Origin: an uncultured Prevotellaceae bacterium | GTDB taxonomy: Bacteria > Bacteroidota > Bacteroidia > Bacteroidales > Bacteroidaceae | DNA: 64,000 bases | Reading direction: 5' to 3' | Assembly: GCA_900316645.1 (NCBI GenBank) | Contig: ONDP01000003.1 | Location: 40,258-104,257, forward strand | Part shown: one piece after another, positions 42,100 to 49,959 of the stretch | Layout of the letters: the number at the start of each line of letters is the position of its first letter | How positions within the stretch are numbered: the first letter of the stretch is position 1 | Notes under the pieces: generated by a model | The model's input: the letters and a program-made list of their open reading frames with translations, nothing else | What the model was told of the DNA's origin: nothing | The model's database searches: none | Position numbers and translations under genes: made by a program

Positions 42100-43002
42100 A
42101 TGTATCTCATCAAACCATCAGTAGAATTATGGCCTGCGCCAGAGCAGTGGCAGGAACAGGTGGCTCGTGCTGCCCGTCTGTGCTATGCCTCTGAAGGTGG
42201 GCAGAAGAGTGCCGAGGACTTCTGCGAAATGCTGAAGAAACGTAATCACCTCTCGATGTTCCGGCATGGATCACGCTATTTCGTGGTGCCTAACGTGCAG
42301 CACTCTGAGGAAGCCGATAAAGAACATTTCCCGTTGTGGATGTTTACGGCTCTGAATAACTCGCCCTATGTGGGCATCGTCTATCACAAGGATAAGAAGG
42401 CTAAGACGCGCAACTACTTTGTCTCTACCAACCTTCAGTATCTCATGGATAACCCTCGCATTGAGTCACAGCTGGTGCCTTACGAGGTGACACTCCAGCA
42501 GTTTGTGGGAAAGGCCAATGAACTGAACTTTGTCACGGCATTGGCTCTGGTTCGTTATACGGTATGTGTGACAACGCAGATCAGTACCAGCCGCGAACTG
42601 AACCGCACTTCGCCTAACAACATTGCGGAGCAGAGCACCCGCTATGTCAACTTCGGCAAAAAGGGTGGCATCACCATCTGTTTGCCTCACTGGTATAACT
42701 GTGCTCACTGGACGAAGAAACTGATGGCCCGCACGTTCTGGAAGTGTAGCGAGTGGGCATATAAGCTGGGGCTTCGCCTCGGACTGCCTGCACAGGATGC
42801 GCGTGGTTTCCTGGCTCTTGATACGGCTACCCGTGTGGCCTATACCTACAATGTCTTCGAGTGGAAAGCCATTATGCGCTTGCGTCTCACTGGTGAAACA
42901 GGCAAGCCACATCCCAATGCACAGATCGCTGCACAGCAGATTCACGATGCCATTCTGCCTCAGATGCGTGTCTATGGTGGCGAAAGCGCGACTTTAGTGT
43001 AA
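42100..43002 (+). CDS. thyX: Flavin-dependent thymidylate synthase
   Basis: Makes dTMP from dUMP with methylene-tetrahydrofolate and FAD. It keeps the family core around STSRELNRTSPNNIAEQSTRY, where the S-x-R-Y end is standard but the RHR motif normally preceding it reads R-T-S. The start is AFWPAPEQ-like (LWPAPEQWQEQVARAARLCYAS) and the C-terminal HPNAQIAAQQIHDAIL is typical. At 300 aa it is a bit long. Supplies dTMP together with dUTPase. The altered RHR motif is worth checking for activity. Confidence 0.85.
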   Translation: MYLIKPSVELWPAPEQWQEQVARAARLCYASEGGQKSAEDFCEMLKKRNHLSMFRHGSRYFVVPNVQHSEEADKEHFPLWMFTALNNSPYVGIVYHKDKKAKTRNYFVSTNLQYLMDNPRIESQLVPYEVTLQQFVGKANELNFVTALALVRYTVCVTTQISTSRELNRTSPNNIAEQSTRYVNFGKKGGITICLPHWYNCAHWTKKLMARTFWKCSEWAYKLGLRLGLPAQDARGFLALDTATRVAYTYNVFEWKAIMRLRLTGETGKPHPNAQIAAQQIHDAILPQMRVYGGESATLV

Positions 43003-43037
43003 TAACTCATATTTTTTTAACTTAAAAGTAAATTTTC

Positions 43038-43481
43038 ATGGAAAAAACTTTGAATTACCCCCCCCTGGAAGAGCTGAAGACGCTCACGGAGGAAGAGGTC
43101 AGAGCATGGTTTGGAAAAGTCCGTATCTGGCGTGATGAGCACATCGACGAACTGCGTCATCAACAAGAGACGGCCATCTTTAACATCAGGACTGAGCAAA
43201 AGGTGGAACGTAACCGTATTATCTGCCTGATTGAACTGAAACGCTCTCAACTGCCGACTGGTGGCAATACAGATGAGCGTGAGCGAACACTGACACTGCG
43301 TAACGAGATTCATAATCTCGATTACGAAATGCAGACGAATGACATCAACAGCCGTAAAAAAATTGCGGATATCAAGTATGAGTCTAAACGGGCCATCAAT
43401 GACATTCAGCGTCAATGGGAAACCGCTACGGGAACCTTGAAACAAGCCCTCGCTTTCGTCTGCAATAAGACTGAGGACTAA
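43038..43481 (+). CDS. Coiled-coil protein, frame on at a C8 tract, 147 aa
   Basis: MEKTLNYPPLEELKTLTEEEV... The eight C at 43058-43065 encode Pro-Pro, and the frame runs through. Mostly charged helix (about residues 20-125). Function unknown. An indel in the tract would truncate it after about 10 residues, so expression could switch. Confidence 0.65.
   Translation: MEKTLNYPPLEELKTLTEEEVRAWFGKVRIWRDEHIDELRHQQETAIFNIRTEQKVERNRIICLIELKRSQLPTGGNTDERERTLTLRNEIHNLDYEMQTNDINSRKKIADIKYESKRAINDIQRQWETATGTLKQALAFVCNKTED
43058..43065 (+). repeat. C8 homopolymer (on length)
   Basis: Eight C. On the other strand this is G8 followed by TAATTC, the usual flank. Confidence 0.85.
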
Positions 43482-43513
43482 GTTACTATAATTATAATTA
43501 TGATAAATAAACA

Positions 43514-44296
43514 ATGAAACGACCACTCGCCCACACTGCGATATACAAGCCTGAAGGCCCTGCACAGGAGTATGCTGTCTGGGGATGCAATCTCTATAAG
43601 GGATGCGTCCATCAGTGTACCTATTGCTATCTCCGTCGTGGCCCGATGGCAAAGCAGCTCGGCGGTGCTGTGCCTGAGATAGAGAAAAAAGTGGGTGGTA
43701 CGGAAGAGAAGGCTTACCGACGCTTCTGTATGGAAGTGGATGCTTACCATGAGTTGTTTAGGGCTGATGGTGGCATTTTCTTCTCTTTCAGTACCGACCC
43801 AATGCTTCGTGAGACGTATGCACTGACCATAAAGTGTGCTATCTATGCCATGGAGCACCATGTGCCGGTGTATATTCTCACGAAAGCGACATGGTGGGTA
43901 CAGAATACTGAGATTATCCAGCAGCTCTTTCCGTACCGCTATTATCTGCATATCGGCTTCACACTGACAGGCTTTGACTATATGGAGCCAAACGCTCCAA
44001 AGAACAGTAACCGCCAGGTGGCAATGATCATGCTGGAGAGCATGAATTTCAAGTGCTGGGCTTCGATGGAGCCAGTCATTGACTTTGCTATGTCGTTGGC
44101 TATCATTGAGACCGTAAAGGATGTGTGCCGTGAGTTCCGCATCGGCCTCCTGTCGCCCTACTCTGCCAAACGGTATGATTGGAATGAGTGTGACCGATTC
44201 ATGCAGCATGTCGAAAAACTATCAAACGAGTATGAGTTTAAGGTCGTTTGGAAGGAATCTATCAAGAAATTTTACCGAGAAGAAAAACCTGAATAA
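43514..44296 (+). CDS. Radical SAM protein, SPL-like, 260 aa
   Basis: Contains NLYKGCVHQCTYCYLRRGP, the Cys-x3-Cys-x2-Cys cluster motif followed by Tyr. VWGCNLYKGC and FFSFSTDPM in this context are like spore-photoproduct-lyase-related and phage radical SAM families (SPL or DUF5131-like). A DNA repair or modification substrate is plausible; it lies 5' of Dam with a 1-bp overlap. The reaction is not known from the sequence. Confidence 0.75.
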   Translation: MKRPLAHTAIYKPEGPAQEYAVWGCNLYKGCVHQCTYCYLRRGPMAKQLGGAVPEIEKKVGGTEEKAYRRFCMEVDAYHELFRADGGIFFSFSTDPMLRETYALTIKCAIYAMEHHVPVYILTKATWWVQNTEIIQQLFPYRYYLHIGFTLTGFDYMEPNAPKNSNRQVAMIMLESMNFKCWASMEPVIDFAMSLAIIETVKDVCREFRIGLLSPYSAKRYDWNECDRFMQHVEKLSNEYEFKVVWKESIKKFYREEKPE

Positions 44297-44787
44297 TGGC
44301 AAACAGAACACAGCAGAATCCAGTAGTCAGCTCCGATGAGTGGTACACCCCTCGTTGGGTTGTGGACGAACTCGGCCCGTTTGACCTTGATCCATGTGCG
44401 CCTATGCAACCTCCATACGAGATTGCGCCGTTGTCGTTCAATAAGGAGCAGGATGGATTGAGTCAGACGTGGCCGGACGCTGCTGTTGTGTTTATGAATC
44501 CACCTTATAGCCGTCCGCTGCTGCGTCCGTTTGTTGAGAAGCTGGCAGAGCATGGCAATGGTATCGCATTGCTGAAGAATCAGGTGGATAATCTGCTGTT
44601 CCAGGAAGTCGTTTTTGCTCGTGCCACCTCGATGCTCTTCATGCGTCATCGCATCAAGTTCATTACACCTGATGGCACCACCGGCTCCCCGTTCTTTGGC
44701 TCGGTGCTTGTGGCTTTTGGCCATGAATGTGACCGCCGCTTGCGCCGATCTTCCATCCCAGGAAAGTATGTTGTATTAAATATGTAA
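44296..44787 (+). CDS. Phage N6-adenine DNA methyltransferase, Dam family, 163 aa
   Basis: Family of phage Dam-type enzymes: EWYTPRWVVDELGPFDLDPCAP near the N terminus and VFMNPPYSRPLLRPF, with catalytic NPPY (residues 69-72), then FGSVLVAFG. Its compact size fits the family. It overlaps the radical SAM gene by 1 bp. Protects phage DNA against host restriction or marks its own DNA. Confidence 0.88.
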   Translation: MANRTQQNPVVSSDEWYTPRWVVDELGPFDLDPCAPMQPPYEIAPLSFNKEQDGLSQTWPDAAVVFMNPPYSRPLLRPFVEKLAEHGNGIALLKNQVDNLLFQEVVFARATSMLFMRHRIKFITPDGTTGSPFFGSVLVAFGHECDRRLRRSSIPGKYVVLNM

Positions 44788-44812
44788 TTGTATTAACAAA
44801 ATTGTTTTAATT

Positions 44813-45211
44813 ATGGAAGCATTTGATTTTATCAAAAAAGAGTTGCCAGACGTATTACTGGCTAAATTGGATTTTGACGTAGTTCTTTCAAAGCGTCAAG
44901 TGGTCGAGAAAATCTCGGCATTGGAGCCTACTTTTGGAGGCATGGCCGTCCATTACGAAAACCATGGGCGTAGAGTAGAAATTATTTGGAGCAAGGCACT
45001 CCAGGAGAAATGGGCCGACCGTCTGAATGCCGGTCAAAAGGTGCGCTACATTCAAAAGAATAGCAAAGGACAGGTTATGAAACCCCAATGCCGTGATGGT
45101 GTTCTTTCTGAGTCTGGTGTCTTCTGGGTTGGCACAGATCGTTGTGTGTATGCTGATTTTGGCGAAGGCTCTGAAGCCTACGACATTACTCATATAGAAC
45201 CAGCTGAATAG
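44813..45211 (+). CDS. Hypothetical protein, 132 aa
   Basis: Not recognised. Alpha/beta with a beta-rich C-terminal (GRRVEIIWSKALQEKW, VFWVGTDRCVYADFG). It lies in line with its neighbours, 2 bp before the zinc protein gene. Confidence 0.55.
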   Translation: MEAFDFIKKELPDVLLAKLDFDVVLSKRQVVEKISALEPTFGGMAVHYENHGRRVEIIWSKALQEKWADRLNAGQKVRYIQKNSKGQVMKPQCRDGVLSESGVFWVGTDRCVYADFGEGSEAYDITHIEPAE

Positions 45212-45213
45212 TT

Positions 45214-45537
45214 ATGCCCTACGGAGTCTGTAAAGTTTGTGGATGCACAGACAATGATCCGTGTCACAATCCGTCGCACGGTAATTGCTGGTGGGTGGAT
45301 GATTCCCATGAGCTGTGTAGCCATTGTGCTGATAAGACGATTGCGGATGATCCTGCAACTCAGCATTGCATCAACAGCAAGGGCTTTGACCCCTACCCTG
45401 GTATTGATCGTAAAGACCTTGCATCCCTCGGCTGTCCTTTTCCTGATGATACTGGAGATATGTGTAGTGAATGCTCTCACATGAGTTTTTCCAGCGTGTT
45501 TACAGGAGAATGTGATTTAGGTATAAAAATTAGATAA
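45214..45537 (+). CDS. Cys-rich zinc protein, 107 aa
   Basis: Two clusters: CKVCGCTDNDPCHNPSHGNCWWV with CSHC shortly after, and CPFPDDTGDMCSECSHM with C near the end. This spacing is known from small phage proteins of unknown function with structural zinc. Twelve cysteines in total. Confidence 0.7.
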   Translation: MPYGVCKVCGCTDNDPCHNPSHGNCWWVDDSHELCSHCADKTIADDPATQHCINSKGFDPYPGIDRKDLASLGCPFPDDTGDMCSECSHMSFSSVFTGECDLGIKIR

Positions 45538-45554
45538 TTAAAGAATATCAGGTA

Positions 45555-46370
45555 ATGAATAGATATATTTGTCGTGCAAAGGCCGTTGAAGATGGCCGTT
45601 GGGTGGTAGGTGAGCCGCATATCATGTCCTTACAACCGCACATCCATATTTCACCTTTGGAGTCTGTCAGGATAGATCCTAATACGCTTGGAAGGTTTAC
45701 AGAATGGCGTGATAAGAACGGTAAGCCTATCTTTGAGGGTGATATCCTGTCACTAATACTTCCTGATGGTAGTGGCCGTTTGTTTATCGTAGAATGGCAA
45801 CGTCAGATTAGACATTTGGAGTCTTTGAAAGACTTTGAGCCAGACGGTAATCCCGTAGAGATTAGCGGATGGTGTTTCACCTGGGGTAAGCATCGACTAT
45901 TGCCATCGTATATCGGCGAGGTGCCCGACTATAAGCGTATGGAGATCGTCGGCAATATCCATGATAACAGTGACATGCTGACTGATGAAAACGAGGCTAA
46001 GATTACTGGTCAGCGTGAACTCATCGGTAATACTTGCTGTCTCTCAAACAAACCTGGTGTGCAGGTCTTCATGTATGACCTGAAGGATGACAATGGCAGT
46101 TGGTTGGCCCGTTGTTTCCTCACTTCTGATGGTGTCTATATGTCCTACTCTGAATGGGGTAATTTCTTCCACTACTTTATGGCTCCTGGTAAGGATGGTA
46201 TTCGTAAGTTTATGCTTGGTATTAGCGACGGCTACTTTGCCAACAAGCTCTGTGAAGTGGAATGGAATACGGCACCGACAAAGGTAGCTGCTGCTGCCAA
46301 GCGTCATGCAAAGTATGTCCTGCCGGTACTCCAGCAGGCTATTCGTGAACAGTTGGAACAGGAAGGGTGA
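45555..46370 (+). CDS. YopX-type protein with extra C-terminal domain, 271 aa
   Basis: First 140 residues show the YopX fold with IDPNTLGRFTEWRDKNGKPI, FEGDILSLI and KRMEIVGNIHDNSDMLTDE. The other 130 residues are an unrelated alpha/beta domain with MSYSEWGNFFHYFMAPGKDG. Function unknown; paralogous in its first part with the gene at 9188. Confidence 0.75.
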   Translation: MNRYICRAKAVEDGRWVVGEPHIMSLQPHIHISPLESVRIDPNTLGRFTEWRDKNGKPIFEGDILSLILPDGSGRLFIVEWQRQIRHLESLKDFEPDGNPVEISGWCFTWGKHRLLPSYIGEVPDYKRMEIVGNIHDNSDMLTDENEAKITGQRELIGNTCCLSNKPGVQVFMYDLKDDNGSWLARCFLTSDGVYMSYSEWGNFFHYFMAPGKDGIRKFMLGISDGYFANKLCEVEWNTAPTKVAAAAKRHAKYVLPVLQQAIREQLEQEG

Positions 46371-46374
46371 CTAT

Positions 46375-46650
46375 ATGGTAGAAGAATCTCTTTGGGGTGT
46401 GTCGCTCTCAATGGCAGCAAAAGAGTTGCCGATGACTGAGAGTGTTCTGGCACAGACGATACAGAGTATGCGGATCTGTCAGCAGAAGTATAAGGAGGAT
46501 GAGCCTGAGTTCGACCGTCTGAATCATTTGATAACAATGGTTGGTGGTATCTCCTATATGATGCAGGGAGTTGAAGCAGCTTTGAATGCTATGGTGATTG
46601 ATATGCTGAAAGAGTATAAACAGATGAAAGAGAAAGTATCTCACGAATGA
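46375..46650 (+). CDS. Hypothetical protein, 91 aa
   Basis: Start MVEESLWGVSLSMAAKELPMTE. Mainly helical and acidic, no recognised domain. The ATG at 46375 is chosen because the ORF open from 46306 runs antiparallel in frame over the end of the YopX gene. Confidence 0.55.
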   Translation: MVEESLWGVSLSMAAKELPMTESVLAQTIQSMRICQQKYKEDEPEFDRLNHLITMVGGISYMMQGVEAALNAMVIDMLKEYKQMKEKVSHE

Positions 46651-46907
46651 TGGATCAACTGGTTTATATAGTAGTAGTTTACGGCTATCTGTTGCCGACA
46701 ATCATTTTGTTTGTCGATTTCCTTTGGCATGTCTGCTGTAAGGTGAAAAAGGGCGAGAGATTTTATAGTGGTTATATGAAGAAACAGATGATGATGTTTG
46801 TTCCCTGTTTCAACTACTTCTGGGCGTTATTTACTCTCCTTGATTGGCTTGATGCCATTGGTCGTTTCTTACAAAAATATCTTCCAGGACTAAAAAATAT
46901 AAACTGA
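46647..46907 (+). CDS. Small membrane protein, 86 aa
   Basis: Two hydrophobic segments (residues about 5-26 and 48-66) around a basic Lys-rich loop. It overlaps the previous gene by 4 bp. Not recognised; holin-like size. Confidence 0.6.
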   Translation: MMDQLVYIVVVYGYLLPTIILFVDFLWHVCCKVKKGERFYSGYMKKQMMMFVPCFNYFWALFTLLDWLDAIGRFLQKYLPGLKNIN

Positions 46908-46916
46908 ATTTTAATT

Positions 46917-47474
46917 ATGTCTGAGACTAAAAAACATTATCGTGTCTATATGGCCCTGGACCTCGTGACAGAGGATGAGGGCAGGACATTGGCCATGGTG
47001 AATGTTATGCGTATGTCGAATGAACCGGCACCATTGCCTATGATGACACAGTTCATGGGTGGCATGTCAAACCTGGCTCCAAAGGTGATGGTGGTGCAGC
47101 AGCCTACGCATGGCAAAACAAACCAGCGTACAGGTGTTGATCCTGACCTTGATTGTGATGACTTTGAACGTGGAGAGCCTGAAGGCTATTGTGATGGTAT
47201 GGGACATTACCATTGTGATGAATGTAAGTGGCGTAGTCAGGAGTCGATTAACCAAAAGCACGAGGACTTCATGCGTCATCAGAACCATAAAAAGGAATGG
47301 CCGAAGATTAAAGCCATTGTTATTGATTCTGGCGAAGAGGTAATGGTCGATGACCATGCTATTGATTTCTTTGGAACCAGTTATTATAACATGTGGCATA
47401 ATACAGCAAATGGTATGACATACCATGACGATGACCTGGAATTTATCGACGAAAGACTGCAAAAAACAACATGA
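46917..47474 (+). CDS. Hypothetical protein, 185 aa
   Basis: Not recognised. His/Asp-rich middle with CDGMGHYHCDECKWR (possible metal site) and a following YYNMWHNTANGMTYHDDD segment. Overlaps the start of the next, frame-broken gene by 4 bp. Confidence 0.6.
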   Translation: MSETKKHYRVYMALDLVTEDEGRTLAMVNVMRMSNEPAPLPMMTQFMGGMSNLAPKVMVVQQPTHGKTNQRTGVDPDLDCDDFERGEPEGYCDGMGHYHCDECKWRSQESINQKHEDFMRHQNHKKEWPKIKAIVIDSGEEVMVDDHAIDFFGTSYYNMWHNTANGMTYHDDDLEFIDERLQKTT

Positions 47475-47709
47475 CTATGAATCAGTATAATGTATCGGGG
47501 GGGTAAAATCGCCCTTCAGAGGGAATGGACTAAGCCGTACTGCTATGCTCTTTAAGATAGCAACATTGGCAGGTCATAAGTTGACTGTTCCCGAAATGAA
47601 TAAGTTTAAGAATGTCAATCCTCGGAGTCTTGAACGTGTGTATAACGAAGTGATCCGCATGGGTGATTCTGGTAATGCCATGTTTGCCCTACGATTGATA
47701 CTGAAATAA
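47471..47709 (+). CDS. Small protein, frame off (G7), 79 aa if restored
   Basis: MTMNQYNVSGG, then TAA because the tract at 47497-47503 has seven G. With eight, the frame continues VKSPFRGNGLSRTAMLFKI to a stop at 47709 and gives a coherent, basic, helical 79-aa protein. The Met-rich start overlaps the previous gene by 4 bp. Function unknown. Confidence 0.65.
47497..47503 (+). repeat. G7 homopolymer (off length)
   Basis: Seven G followed by TAAAAT. The in-frame length is 8. Confidence 0.85.
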
Positions 47710-47717
47710 AAAATGAA

Positions 47718-48344
47718 ATGAAACGTAAACGTATATATATTTCTGGTCCTATCACTGGCACAACGGATTATAAAGAGCGTTTTGCTGCCGCTGCTGACTT
47801 TCTCCGTAAAGGTGGTTATAAACCCGTGAATCCTACGACGATGTTCGGATGGTTCCAGTTTATCTTTGAGAAGTGTCCCTATCGGCTTCAGGTGCTCATT
47901 GACTGTCTCGTGCTTTCTACTTGTAAGGGAATTTACTTGATGAATAATTGGCGGTCATCGGCTGGGGCAACGCTTGAAAAAGCTGTGGCAGATTTTTTAA
48001 TGCTGGAATTGAATACACAGACTTCTGTAAGATACCCAGGTTTACAATCTCCAGTTTCCGTTTCTCCTTCTGAGGTTTTTAAGGGTGAGACTCTTCATGT
48101 TTTTATTGATGACTTCAGAATTTGGATGGGGATGGATGACGCATGGCATTTGCGCATAAATATGTGTGCGCATGAGGTGCGAGAAAACAATCCTGTTACT
48201 TTCGTTGTCCGTTGTGATGATTATCCTTATATTACTGATATGTTGAAGCAAATAGCAAAGAAGCATGAGGGTGAAGGTTTCCTTCCATTTCGTGCAGAGA
48301 TACGATACACTGGCTCTGATTATTACTTCTATACTGAAATATGA
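47718..48344 (+). CDS. DUF4406 protein (nucleoside 2-deoxyribosyltransferase-like), 208 aa
   Basis: N-terminal domain has RIYISGPITGTTDYKERFAAAA and GIYLMNNWRSSAGATLEKAV, hallmarks of DUF4406, a Rossmann-like relative of deoxyribosyltransferases. The C-terminal 90 residues are unassigned. Likely acts on nucleotides or modified bases. Confidence 0.72.
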   Translation: MKRKRIYISGPITGTTDYKERFAAAADFLRKGGYKPVNPTTMFGWFQFIFEKCPYRLQVLIDCLVLSTCKGIYLMNNWRSSAGATLEKAVADFLMLELNTQTSVRYPGLQSPVSVSPSEVFKGETLHVFIDDFRIWMGMDDAWHLRINMCAHEVRENNPVTFVVRCDDYPYITDMLKQIAKKHEGEGFLPFRAEIRYTGSDYYFYTEI

Positions 48345-48529
48345 CAAAATATAGTAGCAAAGATATTCTTCGGCTTCATAAGAAGTCTGTTGACAAAGCC
48401 ATCCGTGATATCTATAACATACGGCCTACTGGTGATCCTAACAAGGATTTCGACGGCTTTCATACTATCATTGAAAAAGATATAGCAGAAAATGAAAATC
48501 TCTATCCTGCATCTGGTCCTGAAGTGTAA
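48341..48529 (+). CDS. Hypothetical protein, 62 aa
   Basis: MTKYSSKDILRLHKKSVDKA..., helical, basic then acidic. Overlaps the DUF4406 gene by 4 bp and the next gene by 38 bp. Not recognised. Confidence 0.45.
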   Translation: MTKYSSKDILRLHKKSVDKAIRDIYNIRPTGDPNKDFDGFHTIIEKDIAENENLYPASGPEV

Positions 48530-48788
48530 GTGGTACGACATGATAGCTGCTGGCATCAAGACAGAAGAGTATCGTGCCATGACTCCATATTGGAAGAAAC
48601 GCCTCGCAAAACATTATACGCACGTTTGTTTCCATCGGGCCTATACATCTACGACTATATATGTAGAACTGAATGGTATCACTGAGGGTTATGGTAAACC
48701 TGAATGGGGTGCAAAGAATGAGGTTACACACATTTTGCACCTCGGTAAGCAGGAATCTTGTATCTGGAAATATATCAATCATCAATAA
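48492..48788 (+). CDS. ASCH-like domain protein, 98 aa
   Basis: LKCKWYDMIAAGIKTEEYRAMTPYW, then HVCFHRAY and VTHILHLG fit the ASCH/PUA-like fold (G-x-K-T/E-x-E-x-R entry). These domains bind RNA or modified nucleobases. Overlaps the 62-aa ORF. Confidence 0.65.
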   Translation: MKISILHLVLKCKWYDMIAAGIKTEEYRAMTPYWKKRLAKHYTHVCFHRAYTSTTIYVELNGITEGYGKPEWGAKNEVTHILHLGKQESCIWKYINHQ

Positions 48789-48801
48789 AAAGAAAAAAAC
48801 T

Positions 48802-49701
48802 ATGGCAAAATTTCAAGATGTAATCGAATGTCTGAAAAAGGGTGGTTCTGCCCGTCGTATTTCGTGGACTGATAACTGCGAAATCATCCGTCAAATTCCG
48901 CAGTGTATCTCAAAGGACATCGTGCCTAAGATGACCTCATTGCCTGCAAGTATCAAACCAAAAATCAGCACTGTTGGCTCTGGTGAAATCTCATACCATG
49001 ACCAGGTAATCGTCATTACATTTGTCGATGATGAAAAGACTCCTGCCAGTGCCACATACTTCATCCCCACATGGGAAGATATCTTTGCTGAAGACTGGTC
49101 CTGTCTGACACCTGCCGATGAGCCTGAAACGGAAGAAAAAACCCCTGTGCTTGAAGCGTCAGCTTCGAGTGAAGACCAGCAGCCGGTCATCGACACCTCT
49201 ATTCCCGTCACTATGCGCATCAAGACTTACGAGGATGCCTTTAATGAGGTAAACATCCGTGCCATGCAGGGTGATAAGGTGGCCGAAAAACTCATTAAGG
49301 ATTTGCAGTTCAATTCGCCTTACACAGACGATCTGCTGGCATACATCAAGCTCCGCATTATCACCTATGCCATCAATGAGGGCTGGGAACCTCAGTTCGT
49401 TGTTGATGAGTATCGCTACTGGCCTTGGTTCTGGCTCTATACACAGCAGGAGATAGACGCTATGAACGAAGCGGAGCGTTCTAAGCTGCTGCTCGTCGGG
49501 GGTGCCGCGGATAGCGGTGCGCTTTGCGGTCTCGCTTTTGCGATCTCGAATCGCGCTTTCTCGGGCTCGCACACGTTCATCGGTGCTCGCCTGGCCTTCA
49601 AGTCTCGTGAACTTGCAGAGTATGCTGGTCGCCAGTTTATTGAGCTTTGGGCGGCTTTCTCATTCAAACCTGTTGTGAATGGCCATGGCAAAGGAAAATA
49701 A
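48802..49701 (+). CDS. DUF2829/Tad2-like domain fused to a DGR-variable C-terminal domain, 299 aa
   Basis: The N-terminal 95 residues (MAKFQDVIECLKKGGSARRI and YFIPTWEDIFAEDWS) follow the DUF2829 pattern: F-x-x-A/V-x-x-x-L-K-x-G and a P-T-x-x-D-x-x-A-x-D-W end. Some DUF2829 proteins are Thoeris anti-defence Tad2, which sponge cyclic ADP-ribose signals. A disordered acidic linker (about 96-130) leads to a domain beginning VTMRIKTYEDAFNEVNIRAM that ends in a variable segment (LLLVGGAADSG to GARLAF, 49486-49599) and KSRELAEYAGRQFIELW, an architecture frequent in Bacteroidales phage DGR targets. The start at 48802 is the ATG after A-rich leader. Confidence 0.72.
   Translation: MAKFQDVIECLKKGGSARRISWTDNCEIIRQIPQCISKDIVPKMTSLPASIKPKISTVGSGEISYHDQVIVITFVDDEKTPASATYFIPTWEDIFAEDWSCLTPADEPETEEKTPVLEASASSEDQQPVIDTSIPVTMRIKTYEDAFNEVNIRAMQGDKVAEKLIKDLQFNSPYTDDLLAYIKLRIITYAINEGWEPQFVVDEYRYWPWFWLYTQQEIDAMNEAERSKLLLVGGAADSGALCGLAFAISNRAFSGSHTFIGARLAFKSRELAEYAGRQFIELWAAFSFKPVVNGHGKGK
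49486..49599 (+). repeat. DGR variable region VR1
   Basis: Aligns without gaps over 114 bp with 63803-63916. Sixteen substitutions fall in twelve codons, and 14 of these are at codon positions 1 or 2 rather than 3, the sign of adenine-directed diversification of AAY-type codons rather than drift. GC-rich 3' end ATCGG(T/C)GCTCGCCTGG probably holds the homing initiation site. Confidence 0.8.
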
Positions 49702-49945
49702 ACCGTCGCTTGATCCCAAGGGGATGTTGCTCTTGCAAATCACTCAGCTGTTTCAGAAAAACAATATCGACCCGAATTTATCGGTGGAGGTGATGGCTGA
49801 AATGCTGATGCAGTTGTTTGTCGGAATGCAGGTGCTCACAACGGAAGACATTAACCCGCAGGTCCAGGCTTTCTTTGACAGAATGAAAGCAAAGGCCGCT
49901 GAAGTGTTACCTAAAATAGTTGCTGAGAGAAACAAAGCATCGTAA
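49679..49945 (+). CDS. Hypothetical protein, 88 aa
   Basis: MAMAKENKPSLDPKGMLLLQITQ..., helical. Overlaps the end of the DGR target gene by 23 bp; a start at 49685 (MAKEN) is equally likely. Not recognised. Small genes directly after DGR targets can be accessory factors, but no Avd signature is visible. Confidence 0.55.
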   Translation: MAMAKENKPSLDPKGMLLLQITQLFQKNNIDPNLSVEVMAEMLMQLFVGMQVLTTEDINPQVQAFFDRMKAKAAEVLPKIVAERNKAS

Positions 49946-49959
49946 TAAAATTATCTGTT

